Positions 45,847 to 55,800 are shown, counted from the stretch's first letter. The stretch is 64,000 bases of DNA from Planctomycetota bacterium (GCA_021414025.1 JAIOPG010000002.1:124001-188000), one strand, 5' to 3'. Translations and numbers: made by a program. The notes: a model not told the origin generated them from the letters alone.

Positions 45847-46593
45847 ATGAGCGGACACAATCAAGAATCACGCGACTCGGACTCCACGACGGTGGGCGTC
45901 TATCGCACCAGCACCACCGTGGCGGGCGGACGTCGTTTCTCCTTCGCGGCCATGGTCGTCACCGGCGACCGGCAGGGCGGCGTGGGCGTCGGCTATGCCA
46001 AAAGCACCCAGGTGCCATCCGCGGTTGAGAAGGCGGAGAAGGAAAGCCGCCGCAAGCAGAAGAAGTTCAACATGCAGGGTCGCACCATTCCCCACATGGT
46101 GGAAGGCCGCTACGGCGCCAGCAAGGTTCGCCTTGTGCCCGCCGCTCCCGGAACCGGCGTCATCGCCGGCGCCGCGGTGCGCTCCATCCTGGACATGATC
46201 GGCGTGCAGGACTGCCTGACCAAGTGCTTCGGCAGCAGCAACCCCAAGAATCTCATCAAGGCCACCATGCTGGCCCTCGGCAAGCTGCGCACCCGCGAGA
46301 TGGTCGAGGCCCTGCGCGGCATCACCCTCGCCAACACCGAGGTCGAAGACGCCATCACCCGCGGCAGCGCGGCGGTTCCCGCGGCCCGCGGCGCCCAGAA
46401 GGCCCAGGGCCCGGTCAACACCGTCGGCGACGAGCGTCGCGGCGGACGTGGCGGCGGTCGTGGCGGCGCCGGCGGCGGTCGTGGCGGCATGGGCGGCGGA
46501 CGCAGCGGCGGTGGTCGCAGCGGACCCGGCCGCGGACGCGGACCGGATGCGGCGGCTCCTTTGGCCGCCGATCCACCGGCGCAGGCTTCGTAA
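45847..46593 (+). CDS. rpsE: Ribosomal protein S5 with RGG-rich C-terminal tail
   Basis: A 248-residue S5, about 60-80 residues longer than usual. The core has TSTTVAGGRRFSFAAMVVTG, VGVGYAKSTQVPSAVEKAEK and GAAVRSILDMIGVQDCLTK. From about residue 198 the protein becomes a run of RGG and GGR triplets (GRGGGRGGAGGGRGGMGGG), ending Ala/Pro-rich. RGG boxes bind RNA in other proteins. The gene rpmD (L30), which normally follows, is absent. Confidence 0.93.
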   Translation: MSGHNQESRDSDSTTVGVYRTSTTVAGGRRFSFAAMVVTGDRQGGVGVGYAKSTQVPSAVEKAEKESRRKQKKFNMQGRTIPHMVEGRYGASKVRLVPAAPGTGVIAGAAVRSILDMIGVQDCLTKCFGSSNPKNLIKATMLALGKLRTREMVEALRGITLANTEVEDAITRGSAAVPAARGAQKAQGPVNTVGDERRGGRGGGRGGAGGGRGGMGGGRSGGGRSGPGRGRGPDAAAPLAADPPAQAS

Positions 46594-46647
46594 GCATCAC
46601 TCGAATCAATTGACAGAGCACACTTCAGTCCCACAAGGAATTTCACC

Positions 46648-47112
46648 ATGATGATCCAAGACATCACCGCCAAGGTCGGAGCCCACAAGAAGCGAATGCG
46701 CGTCGGCCGCGGCGAAGGCAGCGGCAAGGGCGGCACCAGCGGCCGCGGACACAACGGCGCCAAGAGCCGCGCGGGTTGGACCAGCCGTCCCGGTTATCTC
46801 GGCGGTTCCACTCCGCTCGCCCGTCGCTTCCCCAAGCGCGGATTCTCCAACTCCGGCTTCCGCACGCTCTTCGAGGAGATCAACGTGCAGGATCTGGAGA
46901 AGCACTTCGACAACGGCGCCACGGTCGACGCCAAGGCCCTGGCCGCCAAGCGTCTCATCCGCGACGTCAAGCTGCCGCTCAAGGTCCTCGGCCACGGCGA
47001 CCTGAAGAAGAAGCTGACCGTCAACGCCGCCAAGTTCAGCGCCTCGGCGCGGACCAAAATCGAGAAGGCAGGCGGGACCGCCGTCGCGTCCCTGCCCACA
47101 ACCCCAGCGTGA
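46648..47112 (+). CDS. rplO: Ribosomal protein L15
   Basis: A 154-residue L15 with KKRMRVGRGEGSGKGGTSGRG, SRPGYLGGSTPLARRFPKRG and the C-terminal KVLGHGDLKKKLTV. It follows rpsE after 54 bases, where rpmD would be expected. The last bases overlap the secY start as GTGA. Confidence 0.97.
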   Translation: MMIQDITAKVGAHKKRMRVGRGEGSGKGGTSGRGHNGAKSRAGWTSRPGYLGGSTPLARRFPKRGFSNSGFRTLFEEINVQDLEKHFDNGATVDAKALAAKRLIRDVKLPLKVLGHGDLKKKLTVNAAKFSASARTKIEKAGGTAVASLPTTPA

Positions 47113-48524
47113 TCCAGGCGTTCATCAACATCTTCCGCGTCGCCGAACTGCGCAACCGCGTGCTCTTCACCCTGGGCATGCTGGTGATCTATCGCATCGG
47201 CTTCTGGATTCCGCTGGTCGGCGTCGACCAGTCGCAGCTGGCCAAGGCCGCCGAAAAGGCCAGCGAGAACGCCACCGGCTTCGGCCGCATCGCACAGTTC
47301 GCCAGCATCTTCTCCGGCGGAAGCCTGCAGCAGAGCACGATCTTCGGCCTGGGCATCATGCCCTACATCACCGCGGGCATCATCTTCCAGCTTTTGCAGA
47401 GCGTGGTCCCCAGCCTCGCCGACCTGAAGAAGGAAGGGGCCAGCGGCCAGCAGAAGATCGCCGAGTGGACGCGCTACGCCGCCGTCGCCCTCTGCGTCTT
47501 CCAGGGATGGATGTGGCTGAGCTACCTGCGTCAGACCAACCTGGTGCAGCCGCAGTTCGACTCCGGCGCCAACCTGGTCGTCTTCTATGTCGCCGGATTT
47601 TCGGCGCTGACCGCCGGCAGCCTCTTCCTGATGTGGCTGGGCGAGCAGATCGACAAGTACGGCATCGGCAACGGCGTCAGCATCATTCTCACCGCGGGCA
47701 TCCTGGCCCGCATGCCCCACGCGGTCGGCTGGGTCGTCGACAACTTCGACCCGCGCCAGAGCAGCGACGCGGAAGGAAAGATCGGATTGGTCGGCGTGCT
47801 CCTGCTCGCCGGCGGTTTCATCCTGGTCACGGCCGGCGCCATCGTCATCACCGTCGCCCAGCGGCGCATTCCGATTCAGCAGGCCAAGCACACCACCGGC
47901 CGCAAGATGTACGGCGGACAGAAAACCTATCTGCCGCTGCGACTCAACCACGCGGGCGTCATGCCGATCATCTTCGCCTCGAGCCTGATGGTCTTCCCGT
48001 CGGCGATCTTCGGCTGGCTCTCCACGCGGGCGCAGGCCGAAGGCTCCACCGGCATCGGCGCCTGGATCTCGAATTTCCTCTCCGAGAATTTCCAGCATGG
48101 CGCCTACCCCTACGTGGTCACCGAAATCGCCCTGATCTACTTCTTCAGCTACTTCTGGACGACCGTCCAATTCAGCCCCGAGGAGATGTCCAAGCAGCTC
48201 CGCGACCATGGATCGATGGTTCCCGGCATCCGCCCGGGCCCCTGGACCAGCGAGTACCTGGAGCGGACCATGGAGCGGATCACCTACGTCGGAGCCGGTT
48301 TCCTGGCCGTGATCGCCATTATTCCCACCCTGGTGACCCAGCAACTGGGCATTCCCTTCAACGTCAGCCAGTTCCTCGGGGGCACCGGTCTTCTGATCGT
48401 GGTCAGCGTGGGGCTTGATTTGGTGCAGCGCATTGAGGCAAACTTGGTGATGCGCAACTACTCGGGGTTCCTGTCCAAGGGCAGCGACTCCAAGGGTCCG
48501 CGCATCAGGAGTTCCCGCGCATGA
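47109..48524 (+). CDS. secY: Protein translocase subunit SecY
   Basis: A 471-residue integral membrane protein forming the central channel of the Sec translocon. FIFRVAELRNRVLFTLGML-like start, FSGGSLQQSTIFGLGIMPYI (plug and TM2a region), GNGVSIILTAGIL, TVAQRRIPIQQAKHTTGRKM and the C-terminal SFxL-type end are consistent, with about ten hydrophobic helices. Start GTG 47109 overlaps the rplO stop by four bases; the frame further upstream is a shadow of rplO. The stop overlaps map. Confidence 0.95.
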   Translation: MIQAFINIFRVAELRNRVLFTLGMLVIYRIGFWIPLVGVDQSQLAKAAEKASENATGFGRIAQFASIFSGGSLQQSTIFGLGIMPYITAGIIFQLLQSVVPSLADLKKEGASGQQKIAEWTRYAAVALCVFQGWMWLSYLRQTNLVQPQFDSGANLVVFYVAGFSALTAGSLFLMWLGEQIDKYGIGNGVSIILTAGILARMPHAVGWVVDNFDPRQSSDAEGKIGLVGVLLLAGGFILVTAGAIVITVAQRRIPIQQAKHTTGRKMYGGQKTYLPLRLNHAGVMPIIFASSLMVFPSAIFGWLSTRAQAEGSTGIGAWISNFLSENFQHGAYPYVVTEIALIYFFSYFWTTVQFSPEEMSKQLRDHGSMVPGIRPGPWTSEYLERTMERITYVGAGFLAVIAIIPTLVTQQLGIPFNVSQFLGGTGLLIVVSVGLDLVQRIEANLVMRNYSGFLSKGSDSKGPRIRSSRA

Positions 48525-49507
48525 GCACCGAACCCACGACATCCGAGACATCCGCCTCCGGCAAGCCCTCATGGTGGTCGCAGAGTTCCGAGGATGGCCG
48601 CGCCACCGCGCGACCCAACCACGACACCCGGCCGCTGCGAACGGTCCGCCGCACCGCGGCGATCGAGATCCGATCCACCGAAGAGATCCAGCGCATGACG
48701 GAAGCGGGGCGCGTCGCCGCCACCGCGCTGCACGCGGCCACCACGGCCTGCGTCGCGGGCACGTCCACGGCGAGCCTTGACTGCGTCATCGCCGGCGTCA
48801 TTGCCGCCAATCGCGCCGAGGCTGCCTTTGTCGGCTACGGCAAGAACGATGTGCGCCAGGCCTTCCCGGCCAGCTCCTGCATCAGCGTCAACGAAGAAGT
48901 GGTCCACGGCATCCCCGGACCGCGCGTGCTGGTCAACGGCGACGTGGTCAAGATCGACTGCGGCGTCCGCTACCGCGAATGGTGCGCCGACGCCGCTGTG
49001 ACCGTCTGCGTGGGCCGCGTTTCGCCCGAGATCCGCGCCATGGTCGACCACACCAAGGCCATGCTCGACGAGGCCGTCGACCTGGTCCAACCCGGCGTCC
49101 GATGGAGCACCATCGCCGAGCGCCTGCAGAACATGGCGATCGAGGGCCGCTACGGAGTGGTCACCGATCTGATGGGCCACGGCATCGGCCGCACCCTGCA
49201 CGAATGGCCCGAGGCTCCCAACAGCGTCAGCCGATCGCTGCTGGAGCGGCGCGACTTCACGCTGCTGCCCGGCATGACCATCGCGATCGAGCCGATGCTC
49301 ACCCTCAGCGACGGCTCCGCCTCGGTCCGCGACCGCGACGGCCACCTGATGGGCATCGCCACGCGTCTTCAGGCTGACGGTTGGACCGTCGTCACCGCCA
49401 GCGGTCTTCCCTCCGCGCACTTCGAGCACACGATTGTCGTCACCCGCACCGGCGCCCAGGTCCTCACGGCCCTGCCTGTCCTTGCGACTTCCCAGGGCTC
49501 CAACTAA
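48521..49507 (+). CDS. map: Methionine aminopeptidase with N-terminal extension
   Basis: A 328-residue type I methionine aminopeptidase that removes initiator Met. The catalytic core starts near residue 48 (IEIRSTEEIQRMTEAGRVAA). Metal ligands are visible: Asp in KIDCGV and CADAAV, His in GHGIGRTLHEWP, Glu in IAIEPML and HFEHTIVV. The first 47 residues are an unusual Ser/Thr/Arg-rich extension. It directly follows secY; the adk gene that often lies between is missing. Confidence 0.94.
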   Translation: MSTEPTTSETSASGKPSWWSQSSEDGRATARPNHDTRPLRTVRRTAAIEIRSTEEIQRMTEAGRVAATALHAATTACVAGTSTASLDCVIAGVIAANRAEAAFVGYGKNDVRQAFPASSCISVNEEVVHGIPGPRVLVNGDVVKIDCGVRYREWCADAAVTVCVGRVSPEIRAMVDHTKAMLDEAVDLVQPGVRWSTIAERLQNMAIEGRYGVVTDLMGHGIGRTLHEWPEAPNSVSRSLLERRDFTLLPGMTIAIEPMLTLSDGSASVRDRDGHLMGIATRLQADGWTVVTASGLPSAHFEHTIVVTRTGAQVLTALPVLATSQGSN

Positions 49508-49723
49508 ATGGCCAAAGATGACAAGATCACCCTCGACGCCGAAGTCACCGAAGCCCTGCCGGACGCCATGTTCCGGGTCCGCCTGCAAAACGACAAGGAA
49601 ATTCTCGCCTACGTCAGCGGCAAGATGCGCAAGTTTTTCATCCGCATTCTTCCCGGCGACAAAGTCACCATTGAACTCAGTCCCTACGACATGACCAAGG
49701 GACGGATTGTGTACCGCTTCTAA
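49508..49723 (+). CDS. infA: Translation initiation factor IF-1
   Basis: A 71-residue OB-fold protein: [46 protein letters not shown]-like [19 protein letters not shown]-1 binds the 30S A site during initiation. It begins one base after map stops. Confidence 0.97.
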   Translation: MAKDDKITLDAEVTEALPDAMFRVRLQNDKEILAYVSGKMRKFFIRILPGDKVTIELSPYDMTKGRIVYRF

Positions 49724-49741
49724 CGAAATGAAAGAACCATC

Positions 49742-49858
49742 ATGAAAGTCCGCAGCAGCATCAAACGAAGAACCCGCGATTGTCAGATCGTTGTCCGCAA
49801 GGGCAAGCGTTTCGTCATCAACAAGAAGAACCCCCGTCTCAAGCAGCGCCAAGGCTGA
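49742..49858 (+). CDS. rpmJ: Ribosomal protein L36, zinc-free type
   Basis: A 38-residue L36. It begins [20 protein letters not shown] and ends [10 protein letters not shown]. The usual C-x2-C, C and H ligands are reduced to one Cys (DCQIV), so this is the zinc-free form like the second L36 (YkgO type) of some bacteria. It stands in the normal L36 position between infA and rpsM. Confidence 0.95.
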   Translation: MKVRSSIKRRTRDCQIVVRKGKRFVINKKNPRLKQRQG

Positions 49859-49894
49859 TCTCGAGCTGACACTGATTTGAACTAAGGAGCACCC

Positions 49895-50272
49895 ATGCCA
49901 CGACTTGCAGGTATCGACATTCCCGAGCGAAAGAAGATTCTCTACGCTCTTCAATACATCCACGGCATCGGGCCGAAGTACGCCAAGGACATCCTGGCCA
50001 AGACCGGCATCGACGCCGAGCGCCGCGCCAGCACCCTGGACGACAAGGAGCTCGCCAACATCAGCCAGCTGCTGGACCAGAACTACATCCTCGAGGGCGC
50101 CCTGCGCCGTCAGACCCAGCAGGACATCCAGCGTCTCAAGGACATTCGCTGCTACCGCGGCGAGCGCCATCGCAAGGGATTGCCCTGCCGCGGCCAGCGC
50201 ACACGAACCAACGCCCGCACTCGTAAGGGCAAGAAGCGAACGGTCGCCGGCAAGAAGGGCGTGAAGGGTTGA
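49895..50272 (+). CDS. rpsM: Ribosomal protein S13
   Basis: A 125-residue S13 of the 30S head: MPRLAGIDIPERKKILYALQ, HGIGPKYAKDILAKTGI, and the basic tail GERHRKGLPCRGQRTRTNAR. The GPK variant of the usual GIG motif is normal for the family. Start ATG 49895. Confidence 0.97.
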   Translation: MPRLAGIDIPERKKILYALQYIHGIGPKYAKDILAKTGIDAERRASTLDDKELANISQLLDQNYILEGALRRQTQQDIQRLKDIRCYRGERHRKGLPCRGQRTRTNARTRKGKKRTVAGKKGVKG

Positions 50273-50307
50273 TGCCCGGACGCAACTAAAGAACAGGAAC
50301 CAACCCC

Positions 50308-50682
50308 ATGGCAAGCAAGAAAAAGATCCGCAAGAATGTCGTGAAGGGAATCGCCGTCGTGACGGCCTCCTTCAACAACACCATCGTGACCATCACCGAC
50401 GTGAACGGCGAGACCCTGGCGTGGGACTCGGCCGGAAGCGTCGGTTTCAAGGGCGCCCGCAAGAGCACTCCGTTCGCCGCCAGCCGCGCCGCCGAGAAGG
50501 TGGCCGGCAAGGTCAAGCGACTGGGCATGCGCGAAGTGGAAGTCCGCGTGAAGGGCCCGGGACCGGGCCGCGAGAGCGCCGTGACCGGCCTGCAGCACAA
50601 CGGCCTGAAGGTGCTGGCCATCGAGGATCACACCCCGATTCCGCACAACGGATGCCGGGCCCCCAAGAAGCGCCGCGTGTAA
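50308..50682 (+). CDS. rpsK: Ribosomal protein S11
   Basis: A 124-residue S11 with [50 protein letters not shown] and the ending [18 protein letters not shown]. In most bacteria rpsD follows; here a 154-base gap and rpoA follow instead. Confidence 0.97.
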   Translation: MASKKKIRKNVVKGIAVVTASFNNTIVTITDVNGETLAWDSAGSVGFKGARKSTPFAASRAAEKVAGKVKRLGMREVEVRVKGPGPGRESAVTGLQHNGLKVLAIEDHTPIPHNGCRAPKKRRV

Positions 50683-50709
50683 TCCGCTGGTTTGAAAGGT
50701 TTTTTCCGC

Positions 50710-50796
50710 TATACTGCCCGACTTCGTTTTTCTCCCAGCCAAGAAGGCGCGTTGAACCGTTGCGACAGGGTTCACCGTTCGCCGCGAGACTGGGAG
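50710..50796 (+). promoter_or_regulatory. Putative promoter and structured leader of rpoA
   Basis: A near-consensus -10 box TATACT (50710-50715) follows T-rich sequence, but no good -35 box lies at the right distance. About 20 bases on, the sequence can form an outer 7-pair stem CTCCCAG/CTGGGAG (50732-50738, 50790-50796) enclosing an inner TGAACC/GGTTCA hairpin (50753-50758, 50769-50774). A GGAG ribosome-binding site precedes the rpoA ATG. Confidence 0.5.
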
Positions 50797-50836
50797 CGTC
50801 CTGTTCTGGATCCTGCCGCAACTTTGGAGAATCCCC

Positions 50837-51853
50837 ATGCACGTTCGATGGCGCGGACTTGAGCTTCCGTCACATGTCACAGTCGATCAGAAGAGCCTGA
50901 CCAGCACCTTTGGCCGTTTCACCGCCGAGCCTTTCGAGCGCGGCTTCGGAACCACCATCGGCAACAGCCTCCGTCGCATTCTGCTGTCCAGCCTTGAAGG
51001 CGCGGCCATCACCAGCGTGAAGATCGCCGGCGTGACCCACGCGTTCACCAGCCTTCCCGGCGTGACCGAGGACGTCACCGACATCATTTTGAACATCAAG
51101 AAGCTGGTGGTCAGCATGGAGGGCGACGCCCCCAAGACCATGCGCCTGCTGGCCGAGGGCCCGGGCGAAGTGACGCCGGACCTGATCGAAGCCGACGCCT
51201 CGATCCAGATTCACAATCCCGAGACCGTGCTCGCCACCTTGACCGAGAAGCGTGAGTTCGCCGCCGAGTTCACCGTCGAGAAGGGCCGCGGCTACCTGCC
51301 GGCCAGCGAGCAGTGGGCCAAGATCGACGAGCAGGAGATCGGTTTGATCCCCGTGGACGCCATCTTCAGCCCGGTGCTCCGCGTCCGCTACCGCGTGGAA
51401 GACACCCGCGTCGGTCAGCGCACCAATTACGACCGCCTGATCATGGACATCTGGACCAACAGCACCATCACGCCGGAAATGGCGCTGGTGGAGGCCTCCA
51501 AGATCCTGCGCAAGCACCTCAATCCCTTCGTCATGTATGACAACGAAGGCGACGAAGTGGTGCCCAGCAGCATCGCCAACGAGCCGGACGCCGAGCTGGA
51601 GCTCATCCGCAAGCTCAACATGCCCATCTCCGAGCTCGACCTCACGGTGCGCGTGAGCAACTGCCTGGAGAGCGCCAAGATCAAGTACGTTCACGAGCTG
51701 GTGAACAAGACCGAGAACGACATGCTGAGCCTGCGCGCCTTTGGCCGCACCAGCCTGCGTGAATTGAAGAAGTCGCTCGAGGACGAGGGGCTGGGCCTGG
51801 GCATGGTCCTTCCCGAAGGCTTCAAGCACGCGGCCAGCGAGAGCCACGCCTGA
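50837..51853 (+). CDS. rpoA: RNA polymerase subunit alpha
   Basis: A 338-residue alpha subunit. The N-terminal domain has FTAEPFERGFGTTIGNSLRR, SLEGAAITSVKI and IVDAIFSPVLRVRYRVEDTR-like VDAIFSPVLRVRY; the C-terminal domain has VRVSNCLESAKIKYVHEL, LRAFGRTSLRELKKSLEDE and the short GLxLGM end. It has its own putative promoter and leader after the rpsK gap. Followed by rplQ. Confidence 0.97.
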   Translation: MHVRWRGLELPSHVTVDQKSLTSTFGRFTAEPFERGFGTTIGNSLRRILLSSLEGAAITSVKIAGVTHAFTSLPGVTEDVTDIILNIKKLVVSMEGDAPKTMRLLAEGPGEVTPDLIEADASIQIHNPETVLATLTEKREFAAEFTVEKGRGYLPASEQWAKIDEQEIGLIPVDAIFSPVLRVRYRVEDTRVGQRTNYDRLIMDIWTNSTITPEMALVEASKILRKHLNPFVMYDNEGDEVVPSSIANEPDAELELIRKLNMPISELDLTVRVSNCLESAKIKYVHELVNKTENDMLSLRAFGRTSLRELKKSLEDEGLGLGMVLPEGFKHAASESHA

Positions 51854-51883
51854 ATTGAACCGAACTGAAACGAGGAGTCCCCC

Positions 51884-52498
51884 ATGCGTCACAAAGTAGC
51901 CGGAAAACAACTCTGCCTGAAGGAAGACCATCGCCGGGCGATGATCCGAAATCTGGCCGCGGGCCTGTTCGAGCACGGACAGATCGAGACCACGCTTCCC
52001 AAGGCGAAGATGGTGCAGCCCTTCATCGAGAAGCTGATCACCACGGCCAAGCAGAAGACTCTGCTGACCCGCCGTCAGTTGCTCACCAAGCTGCCGGACC
52101 GCAAGGTCTTTGCGTGGATCGCGGACCCCAACGTCCCCGAGAGCCGCAAGACCAGCGAGTTCTGGGAGCTGCCTCCGCAGGATTCGGTTGAGTTCAACCG
52201 CTTCGGCGAGGTGCGCAAGGCGCCGCGACTGATCGAGCACATCCTCACCCGCGTCGCTCCGCGCTACAAGGATCGCGCCGGCGGTTACACCCGCATCATC
52301 AAGCTGGACAAGCACCGCGTGGGCGATGCGACCAGCCTGGTGATCCTTCAGCTGGTCGGCTCCGAGAGCGGCAGCCAGGTCAGCGGACGGGCCGGACATC
52401 GACGCAAGGTTTCCAATCGCCGCTCCGCGTTTGCCGCGAAGAAGCGCAAGGAAATCGCCGACGCGAAGACATCGGCCAAGAGCGAAGCCAAGGAGTGA
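51884..52498 (+). CDS. rplQ: Ribosomal protein L17 with insertion and basic tail
   Basis: A 204-residue L17, where 115-130 is usual. The core is clear: MRHKVAGKQLCLKEDHRRAM, LFEHGQIETTLPKAK, and APRYKDRAGGYTRIIKLDK. Between them lies an unusual insertion (about residues 68-115, with FAWIADPNVPESRKTSEFWE). The C-terminus adds an Arg/Lys/Ala tail of about 45 residues. It is the last gene of the operon and is followed by a strong terminator. Confidence 0.92.
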   Translation: MRHKVAGKQLCLKEDHRRAMIRNLAAGLFEHGQIETTLPKAKMVQPFIEKLITTAKQKTLLTRRQLLTKLPDRKVFAWIADPNVPESRKTSEFWELPPQDSVEFNRFGEVRKAPRLIEHILTRVAPRYKDRAGGYTRIIKLDKHRVGDATSLVILQLVGSESGSQVSGRAGHRRKVSNRRSAFAAKKRKEIADAKTSAKSEAKE

Positions 52499-52554
52499 TT
52501 CGGCAAGGACGGGTGACCGTCCATGCGATCGAGTTGGTCAACCAAGTTTGCATC

Positions 52555-52586
52555 CCGCCCCGGCCTGAACGCCGGGGCGGTTTTTT
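52555..52586 (+). terminator. Rho-independent terminator of the ribosomal operon
   Basis: A perfect 10-pair GC stem (52555-52564 with 52571-52580) with loop CTGAAC and a T6 tract, 57 bases after the rplQ stop. The next 284 bases hold no gene or repeat that I can see, only an A/T-richer stretch at 52678-52740 that may contain the promoter of the giant gene. Confidence 0.93.
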
Positions 52587-52870
52587 GCCGGAGACCGGGC
52601 AGGGGAAGGCTTGGCGGCGCGGACCGGATCGACTCGACTCAGGCGGTTTCGCAGGGGATTTCGCGGCTCAAAAGAGTGAGCAATAACCTCGTTTGAACCA
52701 CATAAAATGCAATTCGTCCATGTTTCCGCTTATTTTTGCCCAAACCGGGGTTAGATTGGTCGCACGCCGGTTCCCCCTCACGTTCCCTCGCCTCGTCCCT
52801 GATTCCACAGCCCGTTCCCACGCCGAAACCAACAGTGATTCGTTATGCCATGCGACATCCCCGTGAGTGC

Positions 52871-55800
52871 ATGAAGCGCAATTTGCGTCTTTTTATCGCT
52901 CGGGCCAAGGGACTCGCAAGGCCAAGCGGATTCCGGGCAATGCACCTCCGCGCGTCGACCGCGATGGTGGTGCTGCTGGGCGCGGGGAGCGCCGTCGCGG
53001 ACTCCTCGCTCAACATCACCGATGTCGGCAGTCTCACCGCCAACTCCAACGCCCAGGTCGTCAGCGCCGATGGCTCGGTCGTGGGCGGCCACAGCGCCGA
53101 CCAGACCTTCCGCTGGACCGGCGAAGATGGCATGCATGGTCTGGGCACGTTGCCGGGCGCCGAACATCCCTTCGACGCGACCGCCATGAGCGCCGACGGA
53201 AACTCCGTGATCGGAACCTCCGACACCTTTGATGCCGCATCCGGCATGTCGATCCGCAAGATCGTTCTCTGGACCAGCGGGGGCGGGCTGTTCAATCTGG
53301 GCGAGCCGCCATCGGCCTCCCAGGGGCACAACGAATGGGACATGAACGCGTCGCCGCAGATCAGCGGCAATGGATTGGTGGTGGTGGCGATGCGTCAGGG
53401 CAGCGATGGTCACCGGATTTGGCGCTGGTCCAGCGAGAGCGGCTGGCAGGATCTGAATCCGCCGCCCGGTGGCACAACGCAATGGGACTCCAGCGTGCTT
53501 CGGTTGAGTTTCGACGGCTCGTTCCTCATCGCCAACAGCCAGGATGACAAGGCTTGGCGCTGGTCCGATGACGACGGATGGACCGCGGTCGAGGCCAACT
53601 GGACGCTCGACGAAGGCGGGGGCGCGTGGGCTACCGACATCAGCGCCGATGGAAGCGTGGTGGTCGGCATCACGGCTTTTGACATGGGCGGCCATGTCTT
53701 CCGTTGGACCGCCGAGTTCGGGATGGACGATCTCGGCCAGCCTCTCGGCGGGCTTCCGGGCGACAAGCTCTTCATCAGCGGTGACGGCCTGGTGATCGCG
53801 GGCTCCTGCGAGGGCTACTTTGGGAACGAGCACTTCGTGACCCGTGCCTTCCGATGGGAAGCCGGTGGAGGAGACGCCTTGGATGGAGGTTGGCAGGCCC
53901 TGGGCACTCTGTCCGAGGATGAAAGCTCCAAGGCGAGTGGGCTGAATTTCAATGGCTCGGTGGTCGTCGGCCAATCCTTCACTGAGGATCCGGACACTCA
54001 GATCACGCTGGTCAACCACGCCTTTCGATGGAGCACATGGGACGGCATCGCCGACCTCGGCACGCTTCCCAACGACGCCACCGACTCCGGCGCCAACGCC
54101 GTCAACAACGACGGCACCGTTGTGGTCGGCGTGATGGCGCGCAGGGTGCAGCCCACTCAAATGGTGGAAGTTCGCGCCTTCCGGTGGACCAATGATGATG
54201 GTGTGGAGAGCCTCGGTGCGCTGGCGAGTCCGACCTTCCCCGGCGATGTCAGCAGCGACGGTTCGACGGTGGTCGGCCAGGCGATCTTCGGGGACTTGCT
54301 TCACGAGAATCAACAGCAGGGATCGGAATCCGGTTCGCACGCCTTCCGATGGACCGATTTCACCGGCATCGAGGATCTCGGCATGGCGCCCGGGGAATTC
54401 GACGCCCGCGCCGAGTTTGCCAATGGCGACGGCTCGGTCGTCGTTGGCACCACGCGAAGCCGCGACGAGAGCACGGGGCGGCGCTCGACGCAGGCCTTCC
54501 GCTGGAGCGGCGAGGGGCTGGATCATCTGGGCACGCTTTCCGGCGACACGGATTCCTACATCGCCTCCGAGACCCATCCCGGCCCCGACGACGAGAGCGG
54601 CGGCGGCAGGTGCGTGAGCGAGGATGGATCGGTGGTGGTCGGCACGAGCGAGAATCGCGATCCGCAAACCGGCGAGCTCATCGGTTCCCGCGCCTTCCTG
54701 TGGTGGGATGGCGAGGGCATGTACAACCTCGGCGCCTTGGACGAGGGACAGAATTCCTACGCCCAGGCGGTGAGCGGTGATGGCTCCACGGTGGTGGGCG
54801 GCAGTGCCGGTCCGGATGAGAACGAGCACTTCATCCATCGAGCCTTCCGCTGGACGGACGAGGATGGCATGCAGAATCTCGGCACTCTGCCCGGCACCGA
54901 GAATGCCGTCGCCTTTTTCACGAGCGTCGATGGCTCGGTCGTGGTCGGATCCTGCTTCAACACCGACCCGAATTCAGGCGACCGCAAGGAATTCCAGGCT
55001 TTCCGTTGGACCGACGGCGATGGCATGGTCTCGCTGGGGACGCTGCCCGAGGACAGCGGCCAGGACAGCTACTGGCCCGTGAGCGTCAGCAGCGACGGCT
55101 CGGTGGTGCTGGGCATGCGCCATCATCCGGGCGTCGGCGGTGGAACCCGCACCGCCTTCCTGTGGAGCGTCGATCATGGGATGGTTGCGCTTCCCTCGGC
55201 GCTTCAGCACATCCATGCCTTCAGCCTCAGCGGCGATGGCTCGCTGGTCGCCGGTGCCACCAACGCGGGCTCCGGCCGCGCCGCCTGCATCTGGAACGCC
55301 TCGTTCGGGCTGGTCGACCTTCGCGCCTACCTGGTGGCCTTCGGCCTGAACATGGACAGCTGGAATCTGCTGGAGTGCGGAATTTCCAAGGATGGATCCA
55401 CCATCGTCGGCACCCACGAAATCGACGAACGAACTTCAACCTTTGTCGTGACCGGCTTCCACACGCTGCCCACCAATGTCGAGGCGTGGGGTTATGACGA
55501 TTTCGGTCAAACGAACTTGCCGGTGACGCTGGGCAACTGCAAAGCTGTTTCCGCAGGCATCTACTACTCGATGGCGCTTCAGGATGATGGCACGGTCGTG
55601 GCCTGGGGACGCAACGACTTTGGTCAATGCAATGTGCCGTTTGACCTCGGACCCTGCAAGGCGATTGCGGCGGGCTCCTACCACGGCGTGGCGCTCAAGC
55701 TGGATGGCACGGTCGTCTGCTGGGGTTCCAACGGTCTGGGACAGTGCGATGTGCCTGCGGACCTCGGTCCCTGCAAGGCCATCGCCGGAGGCCGCTACCA

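Noticed and set aside
47585-48572. Long antisense frames opposite secY and map
   Set aside because: GC-driven shadows of conserved genes.
52736-52870. TTG start and extra N-terminus of the mosaic protein
   Set aside because: The added residues are Pro/Ser-rich with no export feature and would place the signal peptide far inside the chain.
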